From Periplaneta americana (Eukaryota > Arthropoda > Insecta > Blattodea > Blattidae): 64,000 bases of DNA. The position numbers and the translations under genes were made by a program. The stretch is taken from the NCBI RefSeq assembly GCF_040183065.1, contig NW_027185499.1, positions 2,666,001 through 2,730,000 of the forward strand, given 5' to 3'. How positions within the stretch are numbered: position 1 is the first letter of the stretch; every line of letters starts with the position of its first letter. This document shows positions 34,673-45,234 of this stretch, piece by piece. Under the pieces are notes generated by a model. That model had not been told where the DNA came from and made no database searches. It worked only from the letters and a program-made list of their open reading frames with translations.

Positions 34673-35293
34673 TTACACAGTGACTCGGCGCACGATGACA
34701 TTTTCGCCACGGCTGTTGTAGAACGACGTTCCGAATGGATTTATGTAGGCGAAGCCACTTCTTCGGTTATGTCCGCACAGTCCGCCCCATTTGGAACTCA
34801 TTAACCATGTCTCCTTGCTCCTTCTGCAGTTCTTGTATGGTGTATTAGAAAGTCTGGTGTTCTTTTCCAACAACCACTTGGAATCGGTTATGGAAGCCCT
34901 CACAAAAGTTGTTGGTTCGATGTTGGTTATGTATTGTGGCATTGTGCTGGTGCCACAATAATTTTATGGGGTAGCGTGGGGGAACTGCACGCCTTCTACC
35001 TTGCTTCCTTCTGCCGGAAACGTAATTTACATCAAAGTAATCCACTACTGGCATCATTATGTCGGACACGTCATCCCGAAATTCCCTGAAGCACTGAGCA
35101 ACATCTTGTGGGGGCACAAAGATAGTGCCAGCAGCATGTGTGTCTCTATTTTCACTTGGCTTCCATTACCATAGTTGTAGGCCCTTTGGAGCCCATCTGC
35201 CTGTACTCGACGATAGAAACACGCGGATACATGGGTATCGGGAAGAACAGTTGTTACACTATTTATGATGGCTTGTTCAAAGTCGGTCACCAC
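34673..35293 (-). pseudogene. MULE transposase C-terminal half
   Basis: Minus strand, three overlapping frames: MVTDFEQAIINSV..VLPDTHVSACFYR, then HMLLALSLCP, then MPPQDVAQCFREFRDDVSD, DYFDVNYVSGRRKQGR, HNATIHNQHRTNNFCEGFHNRFQVVVGKEHQ. The D of TDFE, the CFYH-like segment and RTNN-EGFHN are the late motifs of MULE transposases. The copy needs at least two frameshifts. The N-terminal half of what is probably the same gene is at 41742-42527. Confidence 0.78.
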
Positions 35294-35304
35294 ACGGTTT
35301 CATA

Positions 35305-36146
35305 GTGTTACTGGACTGTAAGATTGTTTCAAGGCCTTTGTATACTGCCTCTCTTCCTTACTACAGTGACTATGAATACAGTGCAACCATTGGACGTATC
35401 GTTTCTGACTGGATGTTGAGGTCACGTGGTACAATGCCGCCATTAAGATTCCAAACAAATACTTGGAATCCGTGGTATTGGAAAAATAAAGGATTACCGA
35501 TTATCAGCTCATTTTATGCATATACCTTCAATATAAAAAATTAAATTCCTTTAACATATGTAGATATAAGTATTCTTACCGTAATCTACGTACTATTTAT
35601 CATATAGTGCAAAAAATGAAAACATACATCAGTTGATGGCATGATATATGATTTTATTATTTCCCTTAAATTATTAAATATTTAAGCAGTCGTCCTGATA
35701 AAGTCAGAAATTATATTAGACTGACATATACTCTATTATAACAGTGTTTATTTCCATTTTCAATCATATTTGACAAGTTATGAAACAGAAGATCTTGAAA
35801 GAAATCTAGGTTAGGCTTACTATTCAGTACATTTAAGCTTTATTAACTACATAGGACATTTTTAAAAGTTTTAAGCATAACAAACTTTATACAATTACAA
35901 TGAAAACTCTTTATTGCTATTAAATTACAAGCACATGTCACAATTTAATCTGTATAAATATTTACCGGTATTTAAAATGTTCTTCAGTAAAGTACAGTAG
36001 GCAAACAATAATTAACTATGCAAAGAGTATTTTAGCTTAGGCTATATTTGAATGTATTTTCTGTCTGTTGAGGAACCACGGTATTCTACACTTGCTCCAA
36101 AATTTGTATAAAAATATATTGATTATTTCACATGCGGTTTTTTTAT
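35305..36146. other. non-coding stretch inside the MULE
   Basis: No coding similarity recognised. AT-rich. Confidence 0.35.
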
Positions 36147-36441
36147 TACAGATATTATGGTTGGATGTGCGCCTGTGGATGCACAAATCGACTCGAGAAG
36201 GGCTTTGTAATGAGAAAGTTCACTAAGAATCCTGGATATAGGAAGGCCTGGACTTTTAAAGCCGGACGTGAGGAAAGGATTCCTACAGAGAGCTCTGCCC
36301 TTTGTGAGGTAGCTACATTTTGAAGAATCTATGTGGGGAAAATCCGAGAGGATGGAGGATACTGACATCACGTTCCACACAAGATTGAAAAATGTGTTTA
36401 GTTGTGCCGGTAGTGAGATAAAAACAAGTTACTGCTAATGT
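36147..36441 (+). pseudogene. THAP-domain pseudogene
   Basis: ATG 36158 gives MVGCAPVD. After a one-base loss the frame continues CTNRLEKGFVMRKFTKNPGY, RKAWTFKAGREERIP and SSALCEV. A 4-base insertion follows, then HFEESMWGK and FHTRLKNVFSCAGSEIKTSYC up to a stop at about 36438. The C-x4-C ... C-x2-H zinc ligands, the W and the FPKNP-like motif (here FTKNP) are all present, which defines a THAP domain (about 80 aa). Only the domain and a short tail remain. A TTTTTTTATTACAG tract precedes it, so it could once have been an exon. Confidence 0.7.
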
Positions 36442-37854
36442 GTTTCCAGTTTAAGACTAATATGTGTGTCACAGTTCATTAATGTGGTACTTATGACGAG
36501 GATGACAGAGAATTTTTAAGTGGCTTCCGAGGTGTTTTGCAAGAGAAGGGTAATGTGATGAGCAATTGAGATAATGAAACAGACTGCGAGCCTCCAAAGT
36601 GAGTTACAGTGAATTGAGTTCATTATGTAATATTTGTGGATATATAATCTCTAGTACCTATAATGAAAATTATAAAAACTTGTGAAGTGTGTTTAGACAC
36701 TGTTGTCTCACTATGTTCATTCATTACAATACTGATATGTTGAATTTGCAAGTATTAAGTGCTTCAGAGAGAACTGCTTGTTTTTCTTAATAATTGAACT
36801 CAAATTTTTCTGTAAATCAGAGCATACTTCTAGTAAATATTGAGCTATTGTAAAATATCTTATTATTCACTTGAAAACATTTTTTGTACTTGAAGTTCAG
36901 AATATTAAAGCAACTCATATTCTTCTCGTCATAATATAAGACAACAAATTGTCCCTAGGTTTTCAGTTTTTATACTTAAAATAGCTGGTATGTGTAGGCC
37001 TAAGCTGAAAAGAGAGAGTAAGTTGTTGCTATGCACAGCATTTGGAATATTATTATTCAATTCCTGGAGATTTATGTCTTAGTTGTTTAGGTCTACATAA
37101 CCATTCTCCTGACCTTGTTGTTCATTTGTGTTTAAGAGACTAGTGATTTATAGCTTCAGAAATTTTGGCTATTGTGAAGGACGTGTCACCCAATACTTGC
37201 GGCTTTTGGTAGGCTATGCCTTGCATGTACAAATATGCGACAGGTTAAACTTTCGGTATGACTTGGCAGAGCTGCAGCACTCCTTGCTTTGACAGGAAAT
37301 TAAAAATAATATTTATTTCAATTTGTAGAAGAATTGTTACAGCTTTTATTGGTAAATTGCTTTATATTTCATCTGGCCGGTAATATGTACTACTATCTGA
37401 TGCATTATCTTTTTTCGCGTCGACTGTACTGGAATTGACACTGCATTCAAAGTCGTCCTGGGATCTGCAGGGTGGGACAGCTCGTAAGAGAGTGTGTCTT
37501 GAAGGTCAGGGGTTAGAGTGGTGAAGGGAAGCAGAGGGAAACTGCCGCTGTTTAAGACCCATATTTCGCTGCAGTGGCTTGCAGAGCCAGGCGCCAAGGG
37601 AATATCTTTCCTCCCCTCCCACATCACTATTGTAATGCTACGTCAAATGGATTCTCTATTCCCTTGAAACTAAATGACAAAATTTTTATTTTCTTTTCAT
37701 ATACTTATTGTTGTAGAATTTTATCTGTTAATATAACGAAATTAATATTCTCATTTGCCTTATTATTACGTATACTGTATATCCAGTCTCCAGAAGAATC
37801 TAATATTTGCCTTACCTCAAAATGATTGCACGAGTAGAATCCTTTTGATATAGC
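36442..37854. other. non-coding stretch inside the MULE
   Basis: A repeat-like patch at 37438-37600 (GACAGCTCGTAAGAGAG, CTGCAGTGGCTTGCAGAG) could not be placed in a family. No gene seen. Confidence 0.35.
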
Positions 37855-39413
37855 ACATAAAATACGAAAGAGAAGGCGCCCCCCTCCGACCGATAGTGAG
37901 TGCCATCAATTCACCTACTCAGGCCCTAGCTCGTTTTCTGGCTACGAAGCTCCAACCCCTCACTGAAGAGATCAAATCCAACATCAAGGATTCAGGCCAT
38001 TTCATCGAGATTATAGACAAAATTAAGCTACAGGACGGAGATCTACTAGTCAGTTTTGACATAACTTCACTGTTCACCAATGTTCCTGTCAACGAAGCCA
38101 CCTACATCATACACCAAAAACTCATAGCTCAAGATCTGCCGACAGAATGGGCAACACTAGCGTAGTTCTGTCTACAACCAACCTTTTCCAGTTCCAAAAC
38201 AACTTCTATGCTCAGAATGAAGGTCTGGCGATGGGCTCCCCATTATCACCTATAGCAGCCAACATTTTCATGGAAGCCTTCGAAATTGAAGCTTTAGCCA
38301 ACATACAACCATCACCCTCACATTGGTACAGATACGTTGACGACACATTTGTGATATGGCCACACGGTGAAGCAACCTTGCACACGTTCCTGACCAACCT
38401 CAACGCACAGCATCCCAGCATACAATTCACCATGGAATTAGAACACGAAGATCAACTCCCGTTCCCGGACGTACTGGTTAAGAAGAGAAGTGATGGCTCT
38501 CTCGGCCACTCAGTTTTCAGGAAGTCTACCCACACCAATAGATACTTACACGCCTCGTCACATCACCACCCAGGAGTCAAGAGTTCGGTCATCAAAACTC
38601 TCACCTAGCGCGCTCATAGAATTTGTGACTCTGACAACCTACGAGCAGAACTTCAATTCCTACACAAAACCTTCAAAAACAACGGATATGACAACAACAT
38701 TATAAGGCAGTCCACATACAAGAACTCAAGACCAGAAGCACATGAACAAGATCCTGAACTTATGAACATGAAACAGACGGCCTTTCTCCCATACATAGAA
38801 GGAACCACAGACAGAATTGGGAAATTACTGAGGAAATTCAATATGAAGACGGTATACAACGCCCCACACAAGATTTCCCACTCATTAGTCAAAGTCAAAG
38901 ATAAACTTCCATACCTCCAATCAGCCGGAATATACATGATCCCCGGTCGACCTGGTTGGCAAGTTGGTATAGCACTGGCCTTCTATGCCCAAGGTTGCGC
39001 GTTCGATCCCGGGCCAGGTCGATGGCAATAAATTGATTGGCATGTAAAAGAACTCCTGTGGGACAAAATTCCTGCACATCCGGCGTCGCTGATATAACCT
39101 CTGCAGTTGCGAGCGTCGTTAAATAAAACATAACATACATGATCCCTTGCTCCTGCGGTTTAAAATACATAGGCCAAACTGGACGTACGGTGGAAGATTG
39201 AAGGAAGGAACACATCCGACTTTGCAAATACGGACCAAACGAAAAATCAGCAATAGCCTTACACTCAGCAGATTCAGGGCACGCCATCGAATTCGACAAT
39301 ATCAAGATAATAGATAAAGAAGACAACTGATACAGAAGACTGGTTAAAGAAGCCGTCCACATCAAACAACATCCCAACAACATCAACAAGGGCGAGGGGT
39401 TACAACTCAGCAA
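37855..39413 (+). pseudogene. Penelope-like element RT and GIY-YIG, broken by a SINE
   Basis: Reading begins 5'-truncated at APLRPIVSAIN (RT finger region). It continues LLVSFDITSLFTNVP (motif A), stops at about 38163, shifts frame, then gives GLAMGSPLSPIAANIFME, YRYVDDTFVIWPHG (catalytic YVDD), PFPDVLVKK, and after a stop AHRICDSDNL, KLPYLQSAGIYMIP. The SINE at 38944-39134 interrupts here. The reading resumes CSCGLKYIGQTGRTVED, then KEHIRLCKYG, SAIALHSADSGH, and ends near NSWGSLFQDHT. GIY...YIGQT is the GIY-YIG endonuclease diagnostic of Penelope-like elements. Orientation and domain order are normal. At least three lesions apart from the SINE. Confidence 0.85.
38944..39134 (+). repeat. tRNA-derived SINE inside the GIY-YIG region, with TSD
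   Basis: The head contains TTGGCAAGTTGGTATAGCAC and GCGTTCGATCCCGGG. The 3' end is GTCGCTGATATAACC...AGCGTCGTTAAATAAAACAT. Perfect TSD ATACATGATCCC at 38932-38943 and 39135-39146. Confidence 0.88.
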
Positions 39414-39440
39414 CTCATGGGGAAGTCTATTCCAAGATCA

Positions 39441-39916
39441 TACTTAGGAACGAGAAGCCAGGTCTCCACATGTACGCGGCGCCCCCCTTCATCCGGACAC
39501 CGGGCACGGTATCAAGGTCACTCTTTCGGACCTTAAGAGGGCCAGTATTTAATATGAATACTCCCCTTCACACAGACTCCAACCGGATTGGTATCAAGGT
39601 CACTCTTTCGGACCTTATGAGGGCCAGTATTTAATATGAATACTCCCCTTCACACAGACTCCAACCGGATTGGACCACGTAGGACCAAGCAGATGCCAGA
39701 AGGAGAACCTACGACCTATACTTAGGAACGAGAAACCAGGTTTCCACATGTACGCAGCGCCCCCCCTTCATCCGGACATCGGGCACGGTATCAAGGTCAC
39801 TCTTTCGGACCTTATGAGGGCCAGTACATAATATGAATACTCCCCTTCATACAGACCTCAACCGGATTGGTCAACGTAGGACCAATCAGATGCCAGAAGG
39901 AGAACCTACGACCTAT
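39441..39916 (+). repeat. tandem repeats in Penelope 3' region
   Basis: A long unit starting TACTTAGGAACGAGAA occurs at 39441 and 39719 and ends GAACCTACGACCTAT. Within the first unit an 82-bp block (GGTATCAAGG...ACCGGATTG) is duplicated head to tail, 39509-39590 and 39591-39672. In the second unit the block appears once. Confidence 0.85.
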
Positions 39917-39991
39917 CACAGCAAGTATTCCCCCATCGAGACTACTATATATATAAGAGCTGGCAGACTATTTCCTTATCCAACAACTGCT

Positions 39992-40026
39992 CTGAAGATG
40001 ACCACAACACAGCGGTCGAAACGTCA
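39992..40026 (+). ncRNA. hammerhead-like motif in Penelope terminal region
   Basis: CTGAAGA, then U, GACC, a 10-nt loop, GGTC, GAAAC and GTC. The conserved hammerhead blocks (CUGANGA, stem II, GAAA) are in order with a 4-bp stem II, but one unpaired U follows CUGAAGA and a helix III is not evident. Penelope-like elements are known to carry hammerheads near their ends, which supports the reading. Self-cleavage is not shown. Confidence 0.4.
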
Positions 40027-40263
40027 GCCAATAACACCAAGACAACGCGGTAGAAGCCCTGAAGCTTATCCACACACCACGAAAGAGACTTCTTTTCCAG
40101 TTTTAGAAAATTGTTGACCATCAGTATATCTGAGTGTTGCTTTGGTGTGACGTCTTAGTACCGTAACTTAACCAGTGCAAATTTGGAAGCATGAGTGTGT
40201 GTGAATTATGGAATATTAATTTTATTTTTCTCAACTTTCCCTTGCGGAGAATATTGATGTAAT

Positions 40264-41018
40264 GAAGTGAAATTAAAGGGTCATCCGTTACCCGACTTAA
40301 ATCTTACTCAAGCTTCATCCAGCCGAAATAGTGCACATACAGTATGTACTGTAAGGAAGTATAACAATGAAATTTACGCTAAGCATTTGTGGTTACGTGG
40401 ATGTGAACAAAAAAAATCTGTATTTTGTTTTCCTTGCCTCCTCTTCGGTGGTGATGCTGCATGGACAAGGAGTCGTGTGACAGATTTAGGACATTTGCCC
40501 ATAAAAAGCAAAATGCACGAATCTTCGCAGTCTCACCTGAAAAATGTTGTTTCATTGGCTATGTTAGGCAAAACTAATATTGCTGTGCAATTAAGTGAAA
40601 CGAACAGAACAAACATTCTCAAACATAATCAAGAAGTGAGAAAAAAATCGTGAAATTATTTTTTAAAAATATTGATTGTATCAAATTTTGTGGCCAATAT
40701 GAACTTCCCCTTAGGGGACGTGATTAAAAAACGATTTGAAGAACCCTGGTGTATTTCGTGGGTTGCTACAGTTCGTGAATAATCTAAATGAGCCTCTCAA
40801 AAATCATTTGGAACATGCCACTGTTTAAAGGTAATTCTAAGACAATTCAGAATGCACTGGTAGATTGCAAGTTGTGTGTCTGCCGATCTGAAATTCAGAC
40901 TGAAATCGATGGTATTAGTTTTTTTTTTTAGCGATTAGCAAATGATACCACAGATTTCTCCCAACTAAGTCAGGAAGTTTTGATTTTTCGATATGTAGTG
41001 CATTTATTTTTGTCCTAT
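40264..41018 (+). pseudogene. hAT transposase N-terminal half (TTF zinc finger)
   Basis: Reading: KGHPLPDL, NEIYAKHLWLRGCEQKKSVFCFPCLLFGGDAAW (TTF-type zinc finger with C..C), DLGHLPIKSKMHESSQSHLKN, then VRKNREII. A frameshift follows, then IDCIKFCGQYELPLRGRD, a poor stretch, then LNEPLKNHLEHATV, FKGNSKTIQNALVDC, SEIQTEIDGISF and, beyond a T-run, ANDTTDFSQLSQEVLIFRYVV at about 41015. These are consecutive parts of the ZMYM1-like hAT family up to the first catalytic D of the DETTD motif, here NDTTD. The catalytic C-terminal half is missing. At least three frameshifts. Confidence 0.78.
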
Positions 41019-41741
41019 ACTTATTAGTAATGGTATCAAGAAGTGAAATTTGTATGTACCAAAATCTACTGCAGCTCTCCCAATCCACAAGTTCACGAGC
41101 CGCCACTGTGACTTGGATATACTAAGTGAAGTGAAATGTGCATTTTGCGTTCACTTGGAAGTGTTGTGCCGCTTCATTTCACAGAAAACTTACTTGTTTC
41201 ACGGGTTTTTAGGTTATCTGCATCGCCAGGTTTCATGCAATACTTGAACATTTTCCGGTAATTTATCAATGTAGGTAATTTTATTATTTTTACAATTCTC
41301 GTTCTTCAAACTTCTAGTCATGAAAAATCAGCACTTTTTGACAATTCCTTCTCTCTCAAAATCGCTAGTTACACGTCCTTCACAATTCCCAAAATTGTTT
41401 GTGTATATGTATGATTTTTTCACTGTAATTACAGTACGGTATATGGTATTATCATTTAATAATTTTCTTAACTGGGAATATGTGTGTTTATTGTATATCC
41501 TCTCACATGTAGTTTCAATACTATAAAAAATAATGAACTATTTGATATTCCCATGCCAGTTAACATAACTTAATTTTACAGTTCGGGCATATATTATTTC
41601 ACATAAATGCACAGGAAGCACGTAAGATAGATAATATATTTATTTGTATATACTTTAGATCTTATTTAAAGAAGTTGCGTGTCAATAGTTGTGAATACAT
41701 TAATATCAGGTTACAATTTCGTGTTAGCACCATAACAGTCT
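41019..41741. other. non-coding stretch inside the MULE
   Basis: Nothing recognised. Confidence 0.35.
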
Positions 41742-42527
41742 TCAGTGCGTTTGGAATCTTAAAGGCGTGCGCAACTCCACACTGCATTCCTTGCTATAAA
41801 CGAGAGGCAAAGCAAGTTGCTCCAGCTCTGCTTGTCTGAGAGACGGCCTCGTTACTGTGCCCACGATGGTGAATAAGGATGGACCCACTTTGAATGTTCC
41901 GTCAAGAGACCATGTTGTACTTTGCATCAGCAGCTTGAGGTTCTCTCTTGATCAGAATATTAATATTCGATCCTGTTGATTTCCAAACTCAACGTATGTA
42001 CCCCGTTCAGTGTCTTTGTGTAGAGTTCTGTGATCTCTGCAAGGTTGTTCAATGCAGTAGGGTTAGGTAGGAGGTGGCGTTTCCTTCTCTTCTCATCGCC
42101 TTGTTTAAATTACTTCTTTCTGGCAGCAATGCCACCACTCTCGGTGGAACATGCCGCAGTACTTGAGCTGGATGTTCTGCTTCAGTCCTTCTTTCACAAT
42201 TTCACCTTCCGCCTCTTCTCTATTGGGAGGCTGCGTGTGCTCGGAAGGGCAATACTTCCACCAGCGGCAGTAGTGACTACTTTTACGCGGACACCCCCCC
42301 CCCTCCCTACATTCTCAATACTCCGTCCACGCTGATCCGCTTCTGTTTTTATAATATACATATCCTTCCAACAACAGCATCTTTCCCCCTTTGGTTCCTG
42401 GGGTCATTTTTGGTATCGCCTGCATTATAAGTGCTGAACTACTAGGTACTTCAAAGTTTGGAAGACTAATGTCGAATTTTGAAGAATTTTTTACTAAGTA
42501 ACGAAGAGCAATGGATTCAGTAAACAT
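41742..42527 (-). pseudogene. MULE transposase N-terminal half with FLYWCH-type finger
   Basis: Minus strand from about 42420: PGTKGGKMLLLEGYVYYKNRSG (start of a FLYWCH-like zinc finger, usually TKRG...L...GY.Y), a gap, then EHTQPPNREEAEGEIVKERLK (linker before the MULE domain, usually HTHPP..AE), LTLLH/NNLAEI, and after lesions QSTTWSLDGTFKVGPSLF at about 41920-41860, which holds the first catalytic D (WSLDGTFK). Decay continues to 41742. It is positioned just inside the right terminal repeat (42645), as expected for a MULE 5' end. Confidence 0.75.
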
Positions 42528-42884
42528 TTTTTATACGATTGTAGGTGTTTCCATTCTGGAATCGAGAATATTTGGTTTCAGAAACAACGCATTCGGAATG
42601 AAGACCATTCGGAACTAAGATTGTTCGGAAATACGTCCGTGAACCGTCTTACAAGTGACCACGAACTGATCATAGGTCCCTCGAATAACATCTAAATTGA
42701 CATGAACTCATCTTTCTTCGTTGGTGCACCTACTACCGAAGCGGTCTCAACATTGATAGAAATTGAAATATATTGCCTGCCATAACTGCTTGTAGCCCAC
42801 TTGGTCCGATCACTTGCTTGGGTCACATAATCCCGTAGCTCATCATGGATTCATTTTGCTTTAATATCACCTCCATTTCACCAA

Positions 42885-42918
42885 TTCAGCCGACGCTGAG
42901 TGACCTCGTTAAATAACA
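42885..42918 (+). repeat. SINE 3'-end fragment
   Basis: CCGACGCTGAGTGACCTCGT then TAAATAA, the 3' end shared with the SINE at 38944-39134. Confidence 0.5.
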
Positions 42919-43511
42919 GACTACAAGTTGCCGGAAAGAAAAAGAACGTACATACATTTTATCTTTCCACGTTAGAATGTGTACTGCATTTTCGGCACTG
43001 CCTCCGAGAGCGTAGAAAGAAAGAAATATATGCATATATACTCGTATAGACTAATCAATCAGACGAAGTGTAATCAAACTCACATCCCTAGCAGACGAGT
43101 CCCTTTCCCTACTCCATCTACACCGGTTCTCACTAGCTGTGTTAAATTAAATTCCAAGCGTTCCGAAAATTTTAGGCGGCTGTACAAGTCTCTCAGAACT
43201 TTCGAAACAATTCCAGAAATCTACATGTAATTCACTGATTCGATCATTGAAGTTTCTTGCAGTATTGTAGGTCTGCAGAGACATCTACCTGCGACAGAGA
43301 AAATTTTCAGAGGAAGTGAACTCTTTAATGTTTCATAGAATCCATTTATTCAGTAATAAGGGTAATTTACTGCGTCAACCTAGATCATGGGACATCCTAC
43401 ATTACATTTGTTCTGAAGTGTGCCAAATTACAGCATTTATAACCCTTAAAACGTCACCCTCGTCGAAGAAAAGTTAACCATTTATTATTGCACATTTCCG
43501 AAATATTGTAG

Positions 43512-43624
43512 GAACAACAGGAGCCCAGGCAGTGGAAGGCATTGCCATGCAGCCCATGTAGTGGGACCCTGCAATTATCCCAGTCGAAGATCTGGCTACG
43601 GAATTAATGATGGTGGACTACAAG
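43512..43624 (+). CDS. candidate host-gene exon A
   Basis: 113 bp between an acceptor ATATTGTAG and a strong donor CAAG/GTAAGA. The frame that fits exon B downstream is open: NNRSPGSGRHCHAAH, VVGPCNYPSRRSGYG, INDGGLQ. It enters in phase 2 and leaves in phase 1. A second frame contains WDPAIIPVEDLATELMMVDYK after a TAG. That also looks protein-like, so the reading frame is not settled and this could instead be a first coding exon. No domain recognised. It lies between the MULE (ends 42645) and the nested hATs (start 44493), in unique-looking DNA. Confidence 0.45.
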
Positions 43625-44484
43625 GTAAGACCTAGCGGCTTTCATCTTCTGTATTACGTGAAGTAATTGAATTAGCATGAACTATTACTCCAGCAGTATT
43701 CCAGGTCTGCATTGCAGTAGTAGCAAACTGAGGGTTTAAGATTATTTATCTCTAGAAATATAGGGCTTTTACTTTGAGAAATATTCATGTTAATTTATTA
43801 CATTTTCATAACATCTTGAGCGGGTAATTCTCCTTAATTCTTGAAATTAGTGTGTAGAGATTTTTTGATAGCTTGCATGATCGAATATGTGGAAATATGT
43901 AGATTTTAATGATGATAAAACAGTAGGCTATGTTCTTCCGTATCGGGTTTTATGTCTTTTGGGACTTAGGCAACATCAGCTGTTACAAACTGCATACAAA
44001 AGTATCAACCCTGTATGTACGAGTATGTACAGATACGGAACAAAAATTGGAGATCCCTTATTGTAGGCCTATAAGTTTCGCAATGTGTTGGCCACTTAGT
44101 GTCAATCCAAAGATAAGTGCACAGTACATAAAATAATTTTCACGCGCAATTCTCGCCCACGTCAAATGTGAGCTCTGCAAGACAGAATTTCAATCAGGGA
44201 CACCAATAATCGTGGGGCATTCGTAGTACAATCAAAATTACCCCATGTCTACATGTGTGCCCCCCCACTCCACACGAATATAAAAATTGAAGTTACAACT
44301 TTTATTTTCAGAATTCTATTAATCCTATAATTATTACTCAAATAGGCCTAAATTATATTTAGCTCAAAACTTTTACGTAACATTTGTTTTACAACTTCGA
44401 GCACAGAAGGCCAGCGCTATACCGACTACGCTACCCAGCCGACGGATTTTAGTTCATCTTTTCACATTGATGATCTTTATAATG
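43625..44484. other. intron sequence
   Basis: Putative intron after exon A. A minus-strand tRNA-like head lies at about 44395-44455 (inverse of GGTAGCGTAGTCGGTATAGC). Otherwise nothing recognised. Confidence 0.4.
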
Positions 44485-44881
44485 CTTTAGACCAGCGGTT
44501 CCCAAACTTTTTCAGCAAAAGTTTCCCGTGGAGCCCCAAGAAATGTTTAGCTTTTAGTTATGTTTATGTTTTATGGGGCATATTATATACGATACGTATA
44601 CGAAAGTATGAATAAATAGATACATTAACAAAGGAAACAATAGTAAAAAAAGTACTGGAAGTAATGTTATTTAAATCTATAAAATGATATAACATCCAGT
44701 TAAGATATTTACAAAATGTTACAAAGTTCATGTACAGCTGTCAAAAGAAAAAGTGGCCGCTCTCCTGAAACAAAGTTCCCTTCGGGTATCTTCGCTACAA
44801 TTCGGAGACAGGCGATGTTACATGTTGTTGGACCACGTTGCCTGATATCTATAGTTATAATTGAAGTATTCTGTATGTTAT

Positions 44882-44950
44882 TCGATAGCGTAATGGTAGA
44901 GTTCCGGTTTCTTATTCGTGAGATCCTGCGTTCGAATACAACCTCGTGCT
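44882..44950 (+). repeat. tRNA-derived sequence
   Basis: TAGCGTAATGGTAGAG (A box), a TTTCTTATTCGTG loop region and GCGTTCGAATAC (B box), without proper acceptor pairing. Confidence 0.5.
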
Positions 44951-45234
44951 TTTTATGTTCTTTTTTCTTCTGTTTTTGAGAGAGACAAACTATACATAAT
45001 GGCTCCTTTCTCTTTTACGATTATTTCAGTAATTAACATCAGGTTCATTAATATATTATGTCATGACTTTATCATTATGATACTGTGGCTGCAAATGGAA
45101 AGATAAAAGATTTTATTCTCAATAAAATATCTTTCGTGGCATAAACAAAACAGATTTACTGGCGTCGGCCTTAAAACATTCAAACAATTAAGCGTTCAAA
45201 AATCAAAACAAAAAGCCACAATTCAATATTTAGT

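Larger units (their letters stand above)
33381..42645 (-). mobile_element. MULE transposon, 9.3 kb, split by insertions, 9-bp TSD
   Basis: The left end CGTTCCCGGACGTATTTCCG and the right end (inverse of GGTTCACGGACGTATTTCCG) match. Inverted similarity continues through ATGGTCTT.ATTCCGAATG and CGTTGTTTC over 70-115 bp. The subterminal zone has repeated TTCCGAA units. Flanks are GTCTTACAG (33372-33380) and GTCTTACAA (42646-42654), one mismatch in 9, the TSD size typical of Mutator elements. MULE transposase N-terminus (42.5-41.7 kb) and C-terminus (35.3-34.7 kb) are both on the minus strand in the correct order inside these ends. Penelope, hAT and THAP remnants lie between. The size is mostly due to later insertions. 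Confidence 0.72.

Noticed and set aside
42030..42335. Plus-strand 101-aa ORF
   Set aside because: Antisense to the MULE N-terminal remnant.
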